Below, one piece after another: positions 1-7,397 of a DNA stretch of 7,588 nucleotides (position 1 is the stretch's first letter; every line of letters begins with the position of its first letter). The DNA is from Ignavibacteria bacterium (lineage in GTDB: Bacteria > Bacteroidota > Ignavibacteria > Ignavibacteriales > Melioribacteraceae). A model generated the notes under the pieces. The model had not been told where the DNA came from and made no database searches. It worked only from the letters and a program-made list of their open reading frames with translations. The position numbers were made by a program, and so were the translations under genes. Where the stretch lies: NCBI GenBank assembly GCA_011049495.1, contig DSBF01000370.1:1-7588 (forward strand). The letters are read 5' to 3'.

Positions 1-1
1 A

Positions 2-37
2 AACATTGAAGGTTGCTTGTTTTTAACCTTCAATGTT
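2..37. repeat. Perfect 13-bp inverted repeat (stem-loop), possible terminator of a gene outside the window
   Basis: The arms AACATTGAAGGTT (2-14) and AACCTTCAATGTT (25-37) are exact reverse complements separated by a 10-base T-rich loop (15-24). A transcript from either strand would fold into a strong hairpin. On the + strand no T-run follows the right arm (GCATTAATAGG), so this is not a classical intrinsic terminator for rightward transcription. On the - strand the hairpin is followed by TTT and then the window ends, so a terminator for leftward transcription cannot be judged. It may end a neighbouring gene to the left, act bidirectionally, or be a dispersed repeat. Confidence 0.6.
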
Positions 38-56
38 GCATTAATAGGCTAAAATT

Positions 57-88
57 AAGTTACCTGAAAGGTCTGAAAACAGTAACTT
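57..88 (+). other. Short stem-loop in the leader with an alternative pairing
   Basis: AAGTTAC (57-63) and GTAACTT (82-88) are exact 7-base complements around an 18-base loop that contains CTGAAA twice (64-69 and 73-78). TTACCT (60-65) can instead pair with AGGTAA (92-97), so two mutually exclusive small hairpins are possible. The stems are short and AT-rich, and the element lies upstream of the likely promoter of the first gene, so it may be chance or belong to a transcript arriving from the left. Confidence 0.25.
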
Positions 89-184
89 TTAAGGTAATAA
101 CATCTTTGCGTAAGGTGAGTTAATAAAACAATGGTGACCAAATTTTAGTTCAAGAAAGGCGTAACATTTTAATGCGAATTAGGG

Positions 185-192
185 TAAATTTG
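185..192 (+). promoter_or_regulatory. Possible Bacteroidota-type promoter -7 box (TAnnTTTG)
   Basis: TAAATTTG matches exactly the TAnnTTTG element known for the housekeeping sigma factor of Bacteroidota. It lies 23 bases before the ATG at 216, which would give a very short leader. No clear TTTG-like -33 element is seen at the expected distance upstream. The motif is short and AT-rich, so a chance match is possible. If real, it would drive the Trm112-like gene and probably the genes behind it. Confidence 0.35.
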
Positions 193-215
193 TAAACAAT
201 TAAATAGGATAGTTT

Positions 216-431
216 ATGTTAAGCAAAGAATTACTTGAAGTTTTATGCTGCCCCGAAACTAAAGCTGATCTTGTTCTTGATGGAAACTTTTTAGTATCAA
301 CAGATAAATCAACAAGAAGACGTTATAGAATTGAAGACGACATTCCGATAATGTTAATTGAAGAATCCGAGCAGCTCGATGAAAAAACATGGCAGGGAAT
401 TATGGAACGCCATGGTAAATCTGTTAAATAA
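216..431 (+). CDS. Trm112/UPF0434-family small protein lacking the usual zinc-type cysteines
   Basis: This 71-residue protein has the Trm112 family layout: an N-terminal LLEVLCCPETKADL segment (residues 6-19), a short beta region, and the RYRIEDDIPIML segment (36-47) that corresponds to the family's 'aypIrdGIPvmL' motif. Trm112 proteins are small partners and activators of methyltransferases in eukaryotes and archaea; the bacterial YcaR/UPF0434 members are poorly understood. The usual CPxC pair is here CPET: Cys11 and Cys12 are adjacent and no further cysteine follows, so zinc binding as in the classical family is unlikely. The ATG at 216 has a weak AGGAT (206-210) before it. It is the first gene of the + strand block, 37 bp ahead of the FAD oxidase. 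Family assignment is fairly firm; its role is unknown. Confidence 0.8.
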   Translation: MLSKELLEVLCCPETKADLVLDGNFLVSTDKSTRRRYRIEDDIPIMLIEESEQLDEKTWQGIMERHGKSVK

Positions 432-468
432 TTCCTTCGTAAATTCTAATCGATATTATTTCAAAACA

Positions 469-1959
469 ATGTTAATTAAAACCGATCAAACAGAAATACA
501 AAACTATCTTGTTGATGCCTCAAACTATAAAGGCAATTGTGATGAAGTATTCTTTCCCGAAACGAAAGCAGATATTATTTCTATTTTAAAATCGGCAAAT
601 ACTTCTAAACAGAAAGTAACAATTTGCGGTAATAGAACGGGGCTAACCGGCGGTTGTGTCCCTAATGACGGAATCCTTATTTCAACCGATAAGTTGAATC
701 GAATAACCGAAATAAATGAAATAGAAAAATATGCAATCGTTCAACCGGGAGTTTTACTTAGCGAGTTTATTAAGTTAGTTGAGGAAAAAGAATTATTTTA
801 TCCCCCCGATCCAACTGAAAAAGATTGTTATATCGGCGGAACCGTGTCAACCAATGCATCGGGAGCAAAAACATTTAAGTATGGTCCGACACGAAATTTT
901 GTTACTGCTCTTGAAATCATTTTACCCGATGGCGAAGAAGTTTATTTGGAAAGAGGAAAGCTATTTGCAAGAGATAACAATTTGCGTTTGACATCAAAGA
1001 GCGGAAAGCAAATAGAGATTATTCTGCCGCGATATCAAATGCCGAAAACAAAACATGCAGCCGGTTATTTTATTAAAGAAAATATGGACGCAATCGATCT
1101 TTTTATCGGTTCCGAAGGAACATTGGGTTTTATAACAGAAATCAAATTGAAATTATTAGATAAGCCTAAGAACATTTTATCATCGGTAATATTTTTTAAT
1201 GATGAAAGTGATGGTCTTAATTTCATCGAGAATGCTCGTAATGAATCATATAAAAATAGAAATGAAAATCTATCTGATAATATTGATGCTTTGGCACTTG
1301 AATATTTTGACGAAAACACGCTGAAGTTTTTAGTTGAGGATTTTCCTAATATACCGGGTAAAGCACAAGCAGCAGTTTGGTTTGAACAGGAATTCGAAGA
1401 AGAAAACGAAGAACAGATTTTCAACAAATGGATTGAACTAATAGAAAAACATAACGGGGATGTTCAAACTGCTTGGTTTGCTAATAATGAAAATGACAGA
1501 AAACAATTCGGAGAATTTCGTCACACGGTTGCATGGAAGGTTAATGAATATATTTCGCGGAATAATATATTAAAAGTCGGTACCGATATTGCCGTTCCTG
1601 ATAGCAGTTTTCGTGAATTTTATTTTTTCGCAAAAGAGAAGGTAAAAGAGAGAGGCATCAATCAAATTGCCTATGGACATTTTGGAAATTCACATCTTCA
1701 CTTAAACATGCTTCCTAAAAATGAAGAACAATATTCGGTTGCTAAAAATATTTATGCTGAATTGTGTCGTGAAGGTGTTAAGCTAAATGGAACAATTTCT
1801 GCCGAACATGGTATAGGAAAGTTAAAACGTGAATATTTATTAATGATGTTTGGTGAACAAATTATCAAGCAAATGGCAAAACTGAAAAAGCAGATTGATC
1901 CCAACCTAATTTTGAATTACGGAAATATTATTGATCCAAAGTATTATGAGAATATTTAA
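469..1959 (+). CDS. GlcD-type FAD-linked oxidase (FAD-binding oxidoreductase), substrate unknown
   Basis: This 496-residue flavoprotein has the two-part layout of the glycolate oxidase GlcD / D-lactate dehydrogenase family. The N-terminal PCMH-type FAD domain (about 25-235) has GNRTGLTGG (54-62), YPPDP (111-115), GGTVSTNASG (from 123) and GSEGTLGF (214-221). The C-terminal FAD-oxidase domain has GHFGNSHLHLN (403-413) and EHGIGK (446-451), the regions that hold the substrate- and metal-contacting histidines in this family. The family's common GHxGDGNLH reads GHFGNSHLH here, suggesting a subgroup distinct from classical GlcD. Such enzymes oxidise 2-hydroxy acids in the cytoplasm or at the inner membrane. 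No GlcE or GlcF partner is in the window. The frame stays open upstream to a TTG at 358, but that start would overlap the preceding gene by 74 bp and add 37 residues without family character, so the ATG at 469 is preferred. No Shine-Dalgarno sequence is visible. Confidence 0.9.
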   Translation: MLIKTDQTEIQNYLVDASNYKGNCDEVFFPETKADIISILKSANTSKQKVTICGNRTGLTGGCVPNDGILISTDKLNRITEINEIEKYAIVQPGVLLSEFIKLVEEKELFYPPDPTEKDCYIGGTVSTNASGAKTFKYGPTRNFVTALEIILPDGEEVYLERGKLFARDNNLRLTSKSGKQIEIILPRYQMPKTKHAAGYFIKENMDAIDLFIGSEGTLGFITEIKLKLLDKPKNILSSVIFFNDESDGLNFIENARNESYKNRNENLSDNIDALALEYFDENTLKFLVEDFPNIPGKAQAAVWFEQEFEEENEEQIFNKWIELIEKHNGDVQTAWFANNENDRKQFGEFRHTVAWKVNEYISRNNILKVGTDIAVPDSSFREFYFFAKEKVKERGINQIAYGHFGNSHLHLNMLPKNEEQYSVAKNIYAELCREGVKLNGTISAEHGIGKLKREYLLMMFGEQIIKQMAKLKKQIDPNLILNYGNIIDPKYYENI

Positions 1960-3802
1960 ATATAGCGTAACGTTTTTTCTTCTATCGGGAATTATTCTTT
2001 TCTCTCAAGAAAAAAATCTTTCCAACATGTTCAGGCTTGCAAAATCTTTTGAGCAATCAGGTCAATATGAAGAAGCAAAAACTATTTATAAAAATATATA
2101 CAACCAGCAGCCATGGAATCATTCTTATTTAGAAGCGCTCAATAATATTTATATACAACTCAAAGAGTATGATGAAGCGATTGATCTTATATCAGGCAAC
2201 ATAAAATTGAATCCCGACAATATTGGTTTATATGGCATACTTGGAAGCACTTATTACACAAAGGGAGATACATTAAAGGCATTTCAAACATGGGAAGATG
2301 GACTATCCTTAACTCACAATAGTGTCTCTTCGTATCGAATAATTGTTAATTATGCACTTGAGAACAGAGCCTTCAAAAAAGCTATCGAGTATCTGAAAAG
2401 AGGAAAAGAGTTAACCGATAACACCGACATATTTTCGCTTGATCTTGCTCGAATTTATGCAATGACAATGAGTTTTGAAAAAGCAGCTATTGAATACTGT
2501 GAGATTATTAAAAATGATCCAAACAAAACACCAATGGTTATCGGTAATATGATTTCTTTTCTATCGAGACCAAACGCATTGTTGGAAACAATTGCAGCGG
2601 TAAGATCTTTTAATGAAACAAACAATATAACCGAAATTAACAGGGTGCTAATTCAACTTCATCAATTAAATAATGATTACGGCTCAGCTTTTGAATATGT
2701 TGTTAAATTAGAATCACAAACAAAATCAAACGGAAGCGAACTTTATAGGTTTGCTCAAGAGGCGCTTCGTCAAAACAAATTTGATATTGCATCAAAAGCA
2801 TTTAATAAAGTAATAGAAGAATATCCTAAATCTCCGCTAGTTCCTCAATCACAAATAGGTTATGCAAGAACTTTCGAACAAACTCTCAACAGTAAAAGAG
2901 ATTCGGTAATTGAAAATTGGAAACCCATATACAAAACCAAAGTTGTTTTTGTTGATGACTACAAAAAAGCCATTGATTTATATCAGCAAATAATTAATAA
3001 GTATCCCGGAATTGAGATTAAGAGCGAATCTGTTTTAAGAATTGCTGAAATTTATTTTAAGAAACTAAACGAACTTGATACAGCTTCTCACTTTTATAAT
3101 AATATTCTTTCAACAAATGGAATTTCACAGTTTCATTATGAAGCTAAACTACGCCTTGCTGAAATTAATGCTATAAAGGGAGACCTTGTTTACGCAGAGA
3201 ATCTTTTGTTAGATGTTTCTAAGAATAGAAAATTACCCGAATATATTAATAGCCAGATAAATTTACTCCTCGGCAAAGTATATTTCTGGGAAGGTAATTT
3301 CGAATCAGCTTCAGAAAAATTATCAAATGTTACACAAAACTTGTCGGATGATAATGCAAATGATGCGCTTCAACTTTTAGCATTAATAAGAATATTAAAA
3401 AGTGATTCGCTGACTTTAGCCGAATATTCCAAAGCAGATTTTATGATTTACAAAAAGAATTTTTCCGGTGCCGCGGAATTATTGAATGAACTTAGAGTAA
3501 AGAAAAATCCTATCGTTTCAGAGTTTTCTGCATTTAAGTATGCACAAGTATTGATTGCCGAGGAACAGTATACAGCCGCTATTAAAACACTTTCGTCAAT
3601 TATTGAAGAAAGCTCGCTGCAGATGTTTAATGCGGAAATGCAATATTTACTGGGAGAAATCAAGTTTTTTGCGTTAAAAGATTATGACGGAGCATTAGCA
3701 GAATATAGAAAAATACTTGAAAATTACAGCAACTCCTTATATTTTGACAAGTCAAGACAAAAAATTGAATATATTAACCAATATAAAAATAGACCAATAT
3801 GA
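1946..3802 (+). CDS. Exported tetratricopeptide-repeat protein
   Basis: This 618-residue protein starts with a signal peptide: basic MRIFKY, then a hydrophobic stretch to about residue 18, with likely cleavage after LFS (residue 20) just before QEK. There is no lipobox cysteine. The rest is helical TPR repeats: clear units near 24-57, 58-91, 92-125 and 145-195, then 279-310 ([15 protein letters not shown]), 338-357 ([12 protein letters not shown]) and 579-610 ([12 protein letters not shown]). The later repeats, with YP/YS turns, resemble those of YbgF/CpoB- and BamD-type envelope proteins. It probably acts in the periplasm or at the outer membrane as a protein-binding scaffold; no catalytic motif is visible. 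The ATG at 1946 is chosen over an in-frame TTG at 1931 because it puts the signal peptide at the N-terminus. It overlaps the FAD oxidase by 14 bp, and its TGA overlaps the clpX ATG. Confidence 0.85.
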   Translation: MRIFKYSVTFFLLSGIILFSQEKNLSNMFRLAKSFEQSGQYEEAKTIYKNIYNQQPWNHSYLEALNNIYIQLKEYDEAIDLISGNIKLNPDNIGLYGILGSTYYTKGDTLKAFQTWEDGLSLTHNSVSSYRIIVNYALENRAFKKAIEYLKRGKELTDNTDIFSLDLARIYAMTMSFEKAAIEYCEIIKNDPNKTPMVIGNMISFLSRPNALLETIAAVRSFNETNNITEINRVLIQLHQLNNDYGSAFEYVVKLESQTKSNGSELYRFAQEALRQNKFDIASKAFNKVIEEYPKSPLVPQSQIGYARTFEQTLNSKRDSVIENWKPIYKTKVVFVDDYKKAIDLYQQIINKYPGIEIKSESVLRIAEIYFKKLNELDTASHFYNNILSTNGISQFHYEAKLRLAEINAIKGDLVYAENLLLDVSKNRKLPEYINSQINLLLGKVYFWEGNFESASEKLSNVTQNLSDDNANDALQLLALIRILKSDSLTLAEYSKADFMIYKKNFSGAAELLNELRVKKNPIVSEFSAFKYAQVLIAEEQYTAAIKTLSSIIEESSLQMFNAEMQYLLGEIKFFALKDYDGALAEYRKILENYSNSLYFDKSRQKIEYINQYKNRPI

Positions 3803-5052
3803 ATAATCCTAAAAATCAACCCAATGTAAAATGTTCTTTTTGCGGAAGAGACGGAAACGAAGTAACATCAATGGTTGCCGGACCGGATGTATATATATGT
3901 GATATTTGCATCAGGACGAGCGTTGATATTCTTAAGAATAACATAGCTGCAATCAACAGTAAATCAAAAATTGCCACGGCTCTTACTCCAGAAATGATAA
4001 AACGCAGTCTCGATGAACATGTAATCGGTCAAGAACGGGCGAAGAAAGTTTTATCGGTTGCAGTTTACAACCATTATAAAAGAATAAATTCAAGTACTTC
4101 CTTTTTTGAATTAGATGATGTGGAAATTGAAAAGAGCAACATTCTATTAATCGGTCCAACCGGTGTTGGAAAAACATTAATCGCACAAACTCTCGCCAAA
4201 ATTTTAGATGTTCCTTTTGCAATTGCCGATGCAACAACTTTAACAGAAGCCGGTTACGTGGGTGATGATGTTGAAACGGTTCTTGTTAGATTGCTGCAAG
4301 CTGCCGATTATAATTTAGAAAAAGCTCAGAAAGGTATTATCTATATTGATGAGATTGATAAGATAGCGAGAAAGAGTGAAAGTACTTCAATTACAAGAGA
4401 CGTTTCCGGCGAAGGAGTTCAGCAAGCATTATTGAAAATACTTGAAGGAACGGTTGCAGGTGTGCCGCCTCGAGGAGGGAGAAAACATCCCGAACAAAGT
4501 TTAATTAACATTAATACGAAAAATATATTATTCGTTGTTGGCGGTGCTTTCGACGGCATAGACCCGATTATTGCATCGCGTGTTAAAAAGAATGTAATGG
4601 GTTTTGATACAGGCTTTTCGGAAGAACGAAACGAAGAGAGAGATCAATTACTTCAGTTAATTCAGCCGGAAGATTTATTAAAATATGGATTAATACCGGA
4701 ATTGATCGGAAGACTTCCGATTATTGCTCCTCTTCATTCGTTAAACAAGGAAGCACTCAAGCAAATTTTAACACTACCTAAGAATGCAATCATTAAACAG
4801 TTTAAAAAATTGTTTATGATGGAAGGTGTTGAACTTGAATTTGAAAAAGGTTCGTTGGAATTAATAGTAGACAAAGCAATTGAACGTAAAACCGGAGCAC
4901 GGGCACTCCGTTCTATTGTTGAAGGTGTTCTGCTCGACATAATGTTTGAATTACCGAATATGAATAATATTGAAAAGTGTCTTATTACAAAAGATACAAT
5001 CAACAAAGGATCAAAACCGATTTATATTAAGGCAGACCGAAAATCTGCATAA
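3799..5052 (+). CDS. clpX: ClpX, ATP-dependent unfoldase subunit of the ClpXP protease
   Basis: This 417-residue AAA+ protein is collinear with E. coli ClpX. The N-terminal zinc-binding domain has Cys12, Cys15, Cys34 and Cys37 (CSFC and CDIC). The Walker A motif is GPTGVGKT (119-126), pore loop 1 is GYVG (152-155), Walker B is IDEID (183-187), the RKH loop is at 228-230, the box VII arginine is in IGR (Arg305), and the sensor 2 motif is GARALRS (366-372). ClpX recognises tagged or damaged proteins, unfolds them with ATP and threads them into ClpP in the cytoplasm. The ClpP-docking loop, IGF in E. coli, reads MGF (267-269). No clpP lies in this window. The ATG overlaps the TGA of the TPR gene (ATGA at 3799-3802), suggesting translational coupling. 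Identification is secure. Confidence 0.98.
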   Translation: MNNPKNQPNVKCSFCGRDGNEVTSMVAGPDVYICDICIRTSVDILKNNIAAINSKSKIATALTPEMIKRSLDEHVIGQERAKKVLSVAVYNHYKRINSSTSFFELDDVEIEKSNILLIGPTGVGKTLIAQTLAKILDVPFAIADATTLTEAGYVGDDVETVLVRLLQAADYNLEKAQKGIIYIDEIDKIARKSESTSITRDVSGEGVQQALLKILEGTVAGVPPRGGRKHPEQSLININTKNILFVVGGAFDGIDPIIASRVKKNVMGFDTGFSEERNEERDQLLQLIQPEDLLKYGLIPELIGRLPIIAPLHSLNKEALKQILTLPKNAIIKQFKKLFMMEGVELEFEKGSLELIVDKAIERKTGARALRSIVEGVLLDIMFELPNMNNIEKCLITKDTINKGSKPIYIKADRKSA

Positions 5053-5084
5053 TATTTTTATAGAAACCCCGGTAGATTTTTCCC

Positions 5085-6338
5085 ATGAAAAGAATGCTAA
5101 TAATTTTTCTGCTGAGCGGATCAATTTTATTTGCTCAAAATAAACTGCTGATCAATATGGACCTTGAACAAACCGACCATCTCAAAGCTTACGGCGTAAC
5201 ATATAATGCGCTTGATAAAGGTGCAACTGCCGATTGGCTTTTAAACTATCGCGGCGGATCATTTCTTTTTGATTACGATGATCAATTAGCTCTTACATGC
5301 AAATTAAAAGGCGTCTCTTTTGAAGTAATCTCCAGTACTCAGGCTGTCGAAATTTTTGCTTATGTTCAAAGTGAAGAACAAAATATGGATGTTGTTAGAC
5401 TTGAAAAATCACCCCGTATCGGTGTATTTGTTCCGGAAGGATTTCTACCTTGGGACGATGCCGTATCGCTTGTTCTTGATTATGCAGAAGTTCCTTATGA
5501 TAAACTTTGGATTCAGGATATTTTAAGAGGTGATCTAAAGAATTATGATTGGCTTCATCTTCATCACGAAGATTTTACCGGTCAATACGGAAAATTCTAT
5601 GCAAGTTTCAGTAACGCTCAATGGTATATTGAACAGCAAATGCTTTATGAAAATGAAGCAAAAAAATTGGGCTTCGCAAAAGTCAGCAAAATGGAATTAG
5701 CAGTAGCACTTGAAATTAGAGATTATATTTCGCGCGGCGGGTTCCTCTTTGCAATGTGTTCGGCAACCGATTCGTATGATATAGCTCTTGCAGCAAAAAA
5801 TGTAGACATTGTTGATAGAATGTTTGATGGTGATCCACCCGATCCCAATGCTCAGGATAAATTGGACTTTTCACAAACTCTTGCTTTTGAAAATTTTGAA
5901 CTGGAAATGAATCCATATATTTATGAATACAGCAACATAGATATTCAACCTATGGAAATCGGCAACCAGCAGAATGATTATTTTACTCTTTTCGAGTTTT
6001 CTGCAAAGTATGATCCGGTTCCAACAATGTTAACCCAAAATCATGTAAATGTAATTCGCGGATTTATGGGACAAACAACTATGTTCAGAAAAGAATTGAT
6101 AAAGAATTCGGTTTATATACTTGGTGAACGCGAAGGGACAAATCAAGTAAAATATATTCACGGGAATTACGGAAGAGGATTTTTTACATTTTACGGAGGA
6201 CACGATCCCGAAGATTACCAACATGCAGTAGGGGACCCCGAAACGGATTTGAGTCTTCACAAAAATTCTCCCGGGTACAGATTAATACTTAATAATATTC
6301 TTTTCCCGGCTGCAAAAAAGAAAAAGCAAAAAACTTAA
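5085..6338 (+). CDS. Exported conserved protein often labelled 'asparagine synthetase B', function unknown
   Basis: This 417-residue protein begins with a signal peptide (MKRMLIIFLL, likely cleavage after LFA at residue 17), so it should be exported. From memory, homologues in Bacteroidota, Rhodothermia and Ignavibacteria share its main blocks and are commonly named 'asparagine synthetase B'. The sequence does not support that name: there is no N-terminal catalytic cysteine at residue 2 and no SGGxDS-type ATP-pyrophosphatase motif. Conserved-looking blocks are WLLNYRGGSF (near 51-60), PWDDAV near 124, HLHHEDFTGQYGKF (158-171), GGFLFAMCSATDS (218-230, with Cys225), FEFSAKYDPVPTM and FYGGHDPEDYQH (369-380). 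The 'GGFLFAMCS' strand-turn and the C-terminal 'GGHDP' recall class I glutamine amidotransferase-like or ThuA-like folds; this is inference. It ends in a lysine-rich tail (AAKKKKQKT). It follows clpX by 32 bp, with no Shine-Dalgarno sequence. Confidence 0.75.
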   Translation: MKRMLIIFLLSGSILFAQNKLLINMDLEQTDHLKAYGVTYNALDKGATADWLLNYRGGSFLFDYDDQLALTCKLKGVSFEVISSTQAVEIFAYVQSEEQNMDVVRLEKSPRIGVFVPEGFLPWDDAVSLVLDYAEVPYDKLWIQDILRGDLKNYDWLHLHHEDFTGQYGKFYASFSNAQWYIEQQMLYENEAKKLGFAKVSKMELAVALEIRDYISRGGFLFAMCSATDSYDIALAAKNVDIVDRMFDGDPPDPNAQDKLDFSQTLAFENFELEMNPYIYEYSNIDIQPMEIGNQQNDYFTLFEFSAKYDPVPTMLTQNHVNVIRGFMGQTTMFRKELIKNSVYILGEREGTNQVKYIHGNYGRGFFTFYGGHDPEDYQHAVGDPETDLSLHKNSPGYRLILNNILFPAAKKKKQKT

Positions 6339-6350
6339 TTCGGGTATAAA

Positions 6351-7007
6351 ATGAAATCCTTAAAAATTAAAAACAGTGATGAAAAAATTGAAGTAGGTAA
6401 ATTAGTCTGTGTTGGAAGAAATTATGCCAAACATGCAGAAGAAATGGGCAACGAAATTCCTGAATTTCCGTTAATCTTTTTAAAACCTTCATCTTCTTTA
6501 GTTTATTCGGGTGAGAGTATTATTAAACCGGTTGATTCAGGAGAAATGCACCACGAAGTTGAATTAGTTTTGCTAATTGGTAAGGATATTAAAAATGCAG
6601 ACGAAGCCCGCGCTGAGGAAGCTATTTATGGATATGCAGTTGGATTGGATATGACTTTGCGCGATATTCAAAGTGAATTAAAAAAGAAAGGGCATCCTTG
6701 GACTTTAGCAAAAGTCTTTGATACCTCTGCGGTAATTTCTGATATAACTTTGAAAAAAGATTATCTTCTTAAGGGAAATGAAAAAATTGAACTTTCGGTA
6801 AATAGTGAAGTTAAACAATCTTCTACTTTAGATTTTATGTTATTCAACCCGGTTCAAATTGTAGTTTATCTTTCTTCGAAATTTACTCTGGAAAGAGGAG
6901 ACTTAATATTTACCGGAACTCCTGAGGGAGTTGGTGCTGTTAATGTAGGAGATGAAATTTCTGCAGCTATTCAAAATATTGGTAAACTAAAAATGAAAGT
7001 AGAATGA
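6351..7007 (+). CDS. Fumarylacetoacetate hydrolase family enzyme, FAHD1/YcgM type
   Basis: This 218-residue protein is a compact FAH-fold enzyme of the FAHD1/YcgM subgroup (acylpyruvase, oxaloacetate decarboxylase or oxaloacetate tautomerase activity). As I recall the human FAHD1 active site, every residue is present with an offset of two: the His28/Glu31 dyad in GRNYAKHAEEMG, metal ligands Glu69 and Glu71 (HHEVEL) and Asp100 (GLDMTL), Gln107, and Lys121 in PWTLAKVFD. The C-terminal FTGTPEGVG motif is also intact. The enzyme should bind Mg2+ or Mn2+ and act on small 2-keto acids in the cytoplasm; no signal peptide is visible. It starts 12 bp after the preceding gene and ends 3 bp before the rhodanese gene, so it is probably co-transcribed. 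The family is firm; the exact substrate cannot be settled from sequence. Confidence 0.93.
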   Translation: MKSLKIKNSDEKIEVGKLVCVGRNYAKHAEEMGNEIPEFPLIFLKPSSSLVYSGESIIKPVDSGEMHHEVELVLLIGKDIKNADEARAEEAIYGYAVGLDMTLRDIQSELKKKGHPWTLAKVFDTSAVISDITLKKDYLLKGNEKIELSVNSEVKQSSTLDFMLFNPVQIVVYLSSKFTLERGDLIFTGTPEGVGAVNVGDEISAAIQNIGKLKMKVE

Positions 7008-7010
7008 CAA

Positions 7011-7397
7011 ATGAAAATATATACATTTTTTGTAGCGCTTTTAAGTCTGATAAATATTTCTTGTGCGCAAAAACCAAATGTTCCTTCGGTATCAATTGAA
7101 GAATTTATAGAGAATATGAATTCTGATTCATCTCTTGTAATTCTTGATGTTAGAACACCTCAGGAATTAGTAAGTTCTTTAGGAAAGATTGAATCGGTTA
7201 TTAATATACCTGTACAAGAATTATCCGAAAGAATTGGCGAGTTGGAAATTCATAAGGATAAAAACATAGCAGTAATTTGCAGAACCGGAAATCGTTCAAC
7301 TTTTGCAACTAAATTTCTTTTGGATAACGGTTACAACGCATATAACGTGTTAGATGGAATGGTTAAGTACAAAGTGTTAAAGGGAGTTGAAAAATGA
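7011..7397 (+). CDS. Exported single-domain rhodanese (sulfurtransferase), possible lipoprotein
   Basis: This 128-residue protein has a signal peptide followed by one rhodanese domain (about 27-125). The family's LDVRTPQE segment is present, and the active-site loop is CRTGNRS (90-96) with Cys90 as the persulfide-carrying cysteine, followed by the usual helix (TFATKFLLDNGY) and the NVLDGM turn. Such proteins move sulfane sulfur from thiosulfate or persulfides to acceptors, or act in redox sensing. The N-terminus ends in NISCAQKP: Cys18 could be a lipidated lipoprotein cysteine, though Asn at -3 is atypical for a lipobox, or signal peptidase I could cut after SCA. Either way the domain should lie outside the cytoplasm. 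It follows the FAH gene by 3 bp, and its TGA overlaps the ATG of the next gene (ATGA at 7394-7397). Confidence 0.9.
   Translation: MKIYTFFVALLSLINISCAQKPNVPSVSIEEFIENMNSDSSLVILDVRTPQELVSSLGKIESVINIPVQELSERIGELEIHKDKNIAVICRTGNRSTFATKFLLDNGYNAYNVLDGMVKYKVLKGVEK
7381..7386 (+). promoter_or_regulatory. Ribosome binding site of the ArsC-like gene
   Basis: AGGGAG lies 7 bases before the ATG at 7394, inside the end of the rhodanese gene. It is the best Shine-Dalgarno-like match in front of any gene in the window, where most starts show none. It supports the ATG at 7394 as a true start even though the gene runs off the window. Confidence 0.6.

Noticed and set aside
358..468. Upstream extension of the FAD oxidase to a TTG at 358, or to ATGs at 379 and 412
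   Set aside because: It would overlap the Trm112-like gene by up to 74 bp, and the added residues show no family features. The ATG at 469 gives the usual family length.
1065..1427. 120-codon open frame on the - strand
   Set aside because: It lies entirely inside the FAD oxidase gene, is serine/leucine-rich and looks like an antisense shadow with no recognisable domain.
1931..1945. TTG start for the TPR protein at 1931
   Set aside because: It would put five extra residues before the signal peptide. The ATG at 1946 gives a canonical basic N-terminus and hydrophobic core.
4734..5006. 90-codon open frame on the - strand inside clpX
   Set aside because: It is antisense to a highly conserved gene and has no family features, so it is taken as a shadow.
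5073..5080. TAGATTTT as a promoter box for the 5085 gene
   Set aside because: It misses the final G of TAnnTTTG and lies only 4 bases before the ATG, too close for a normal transcript start.
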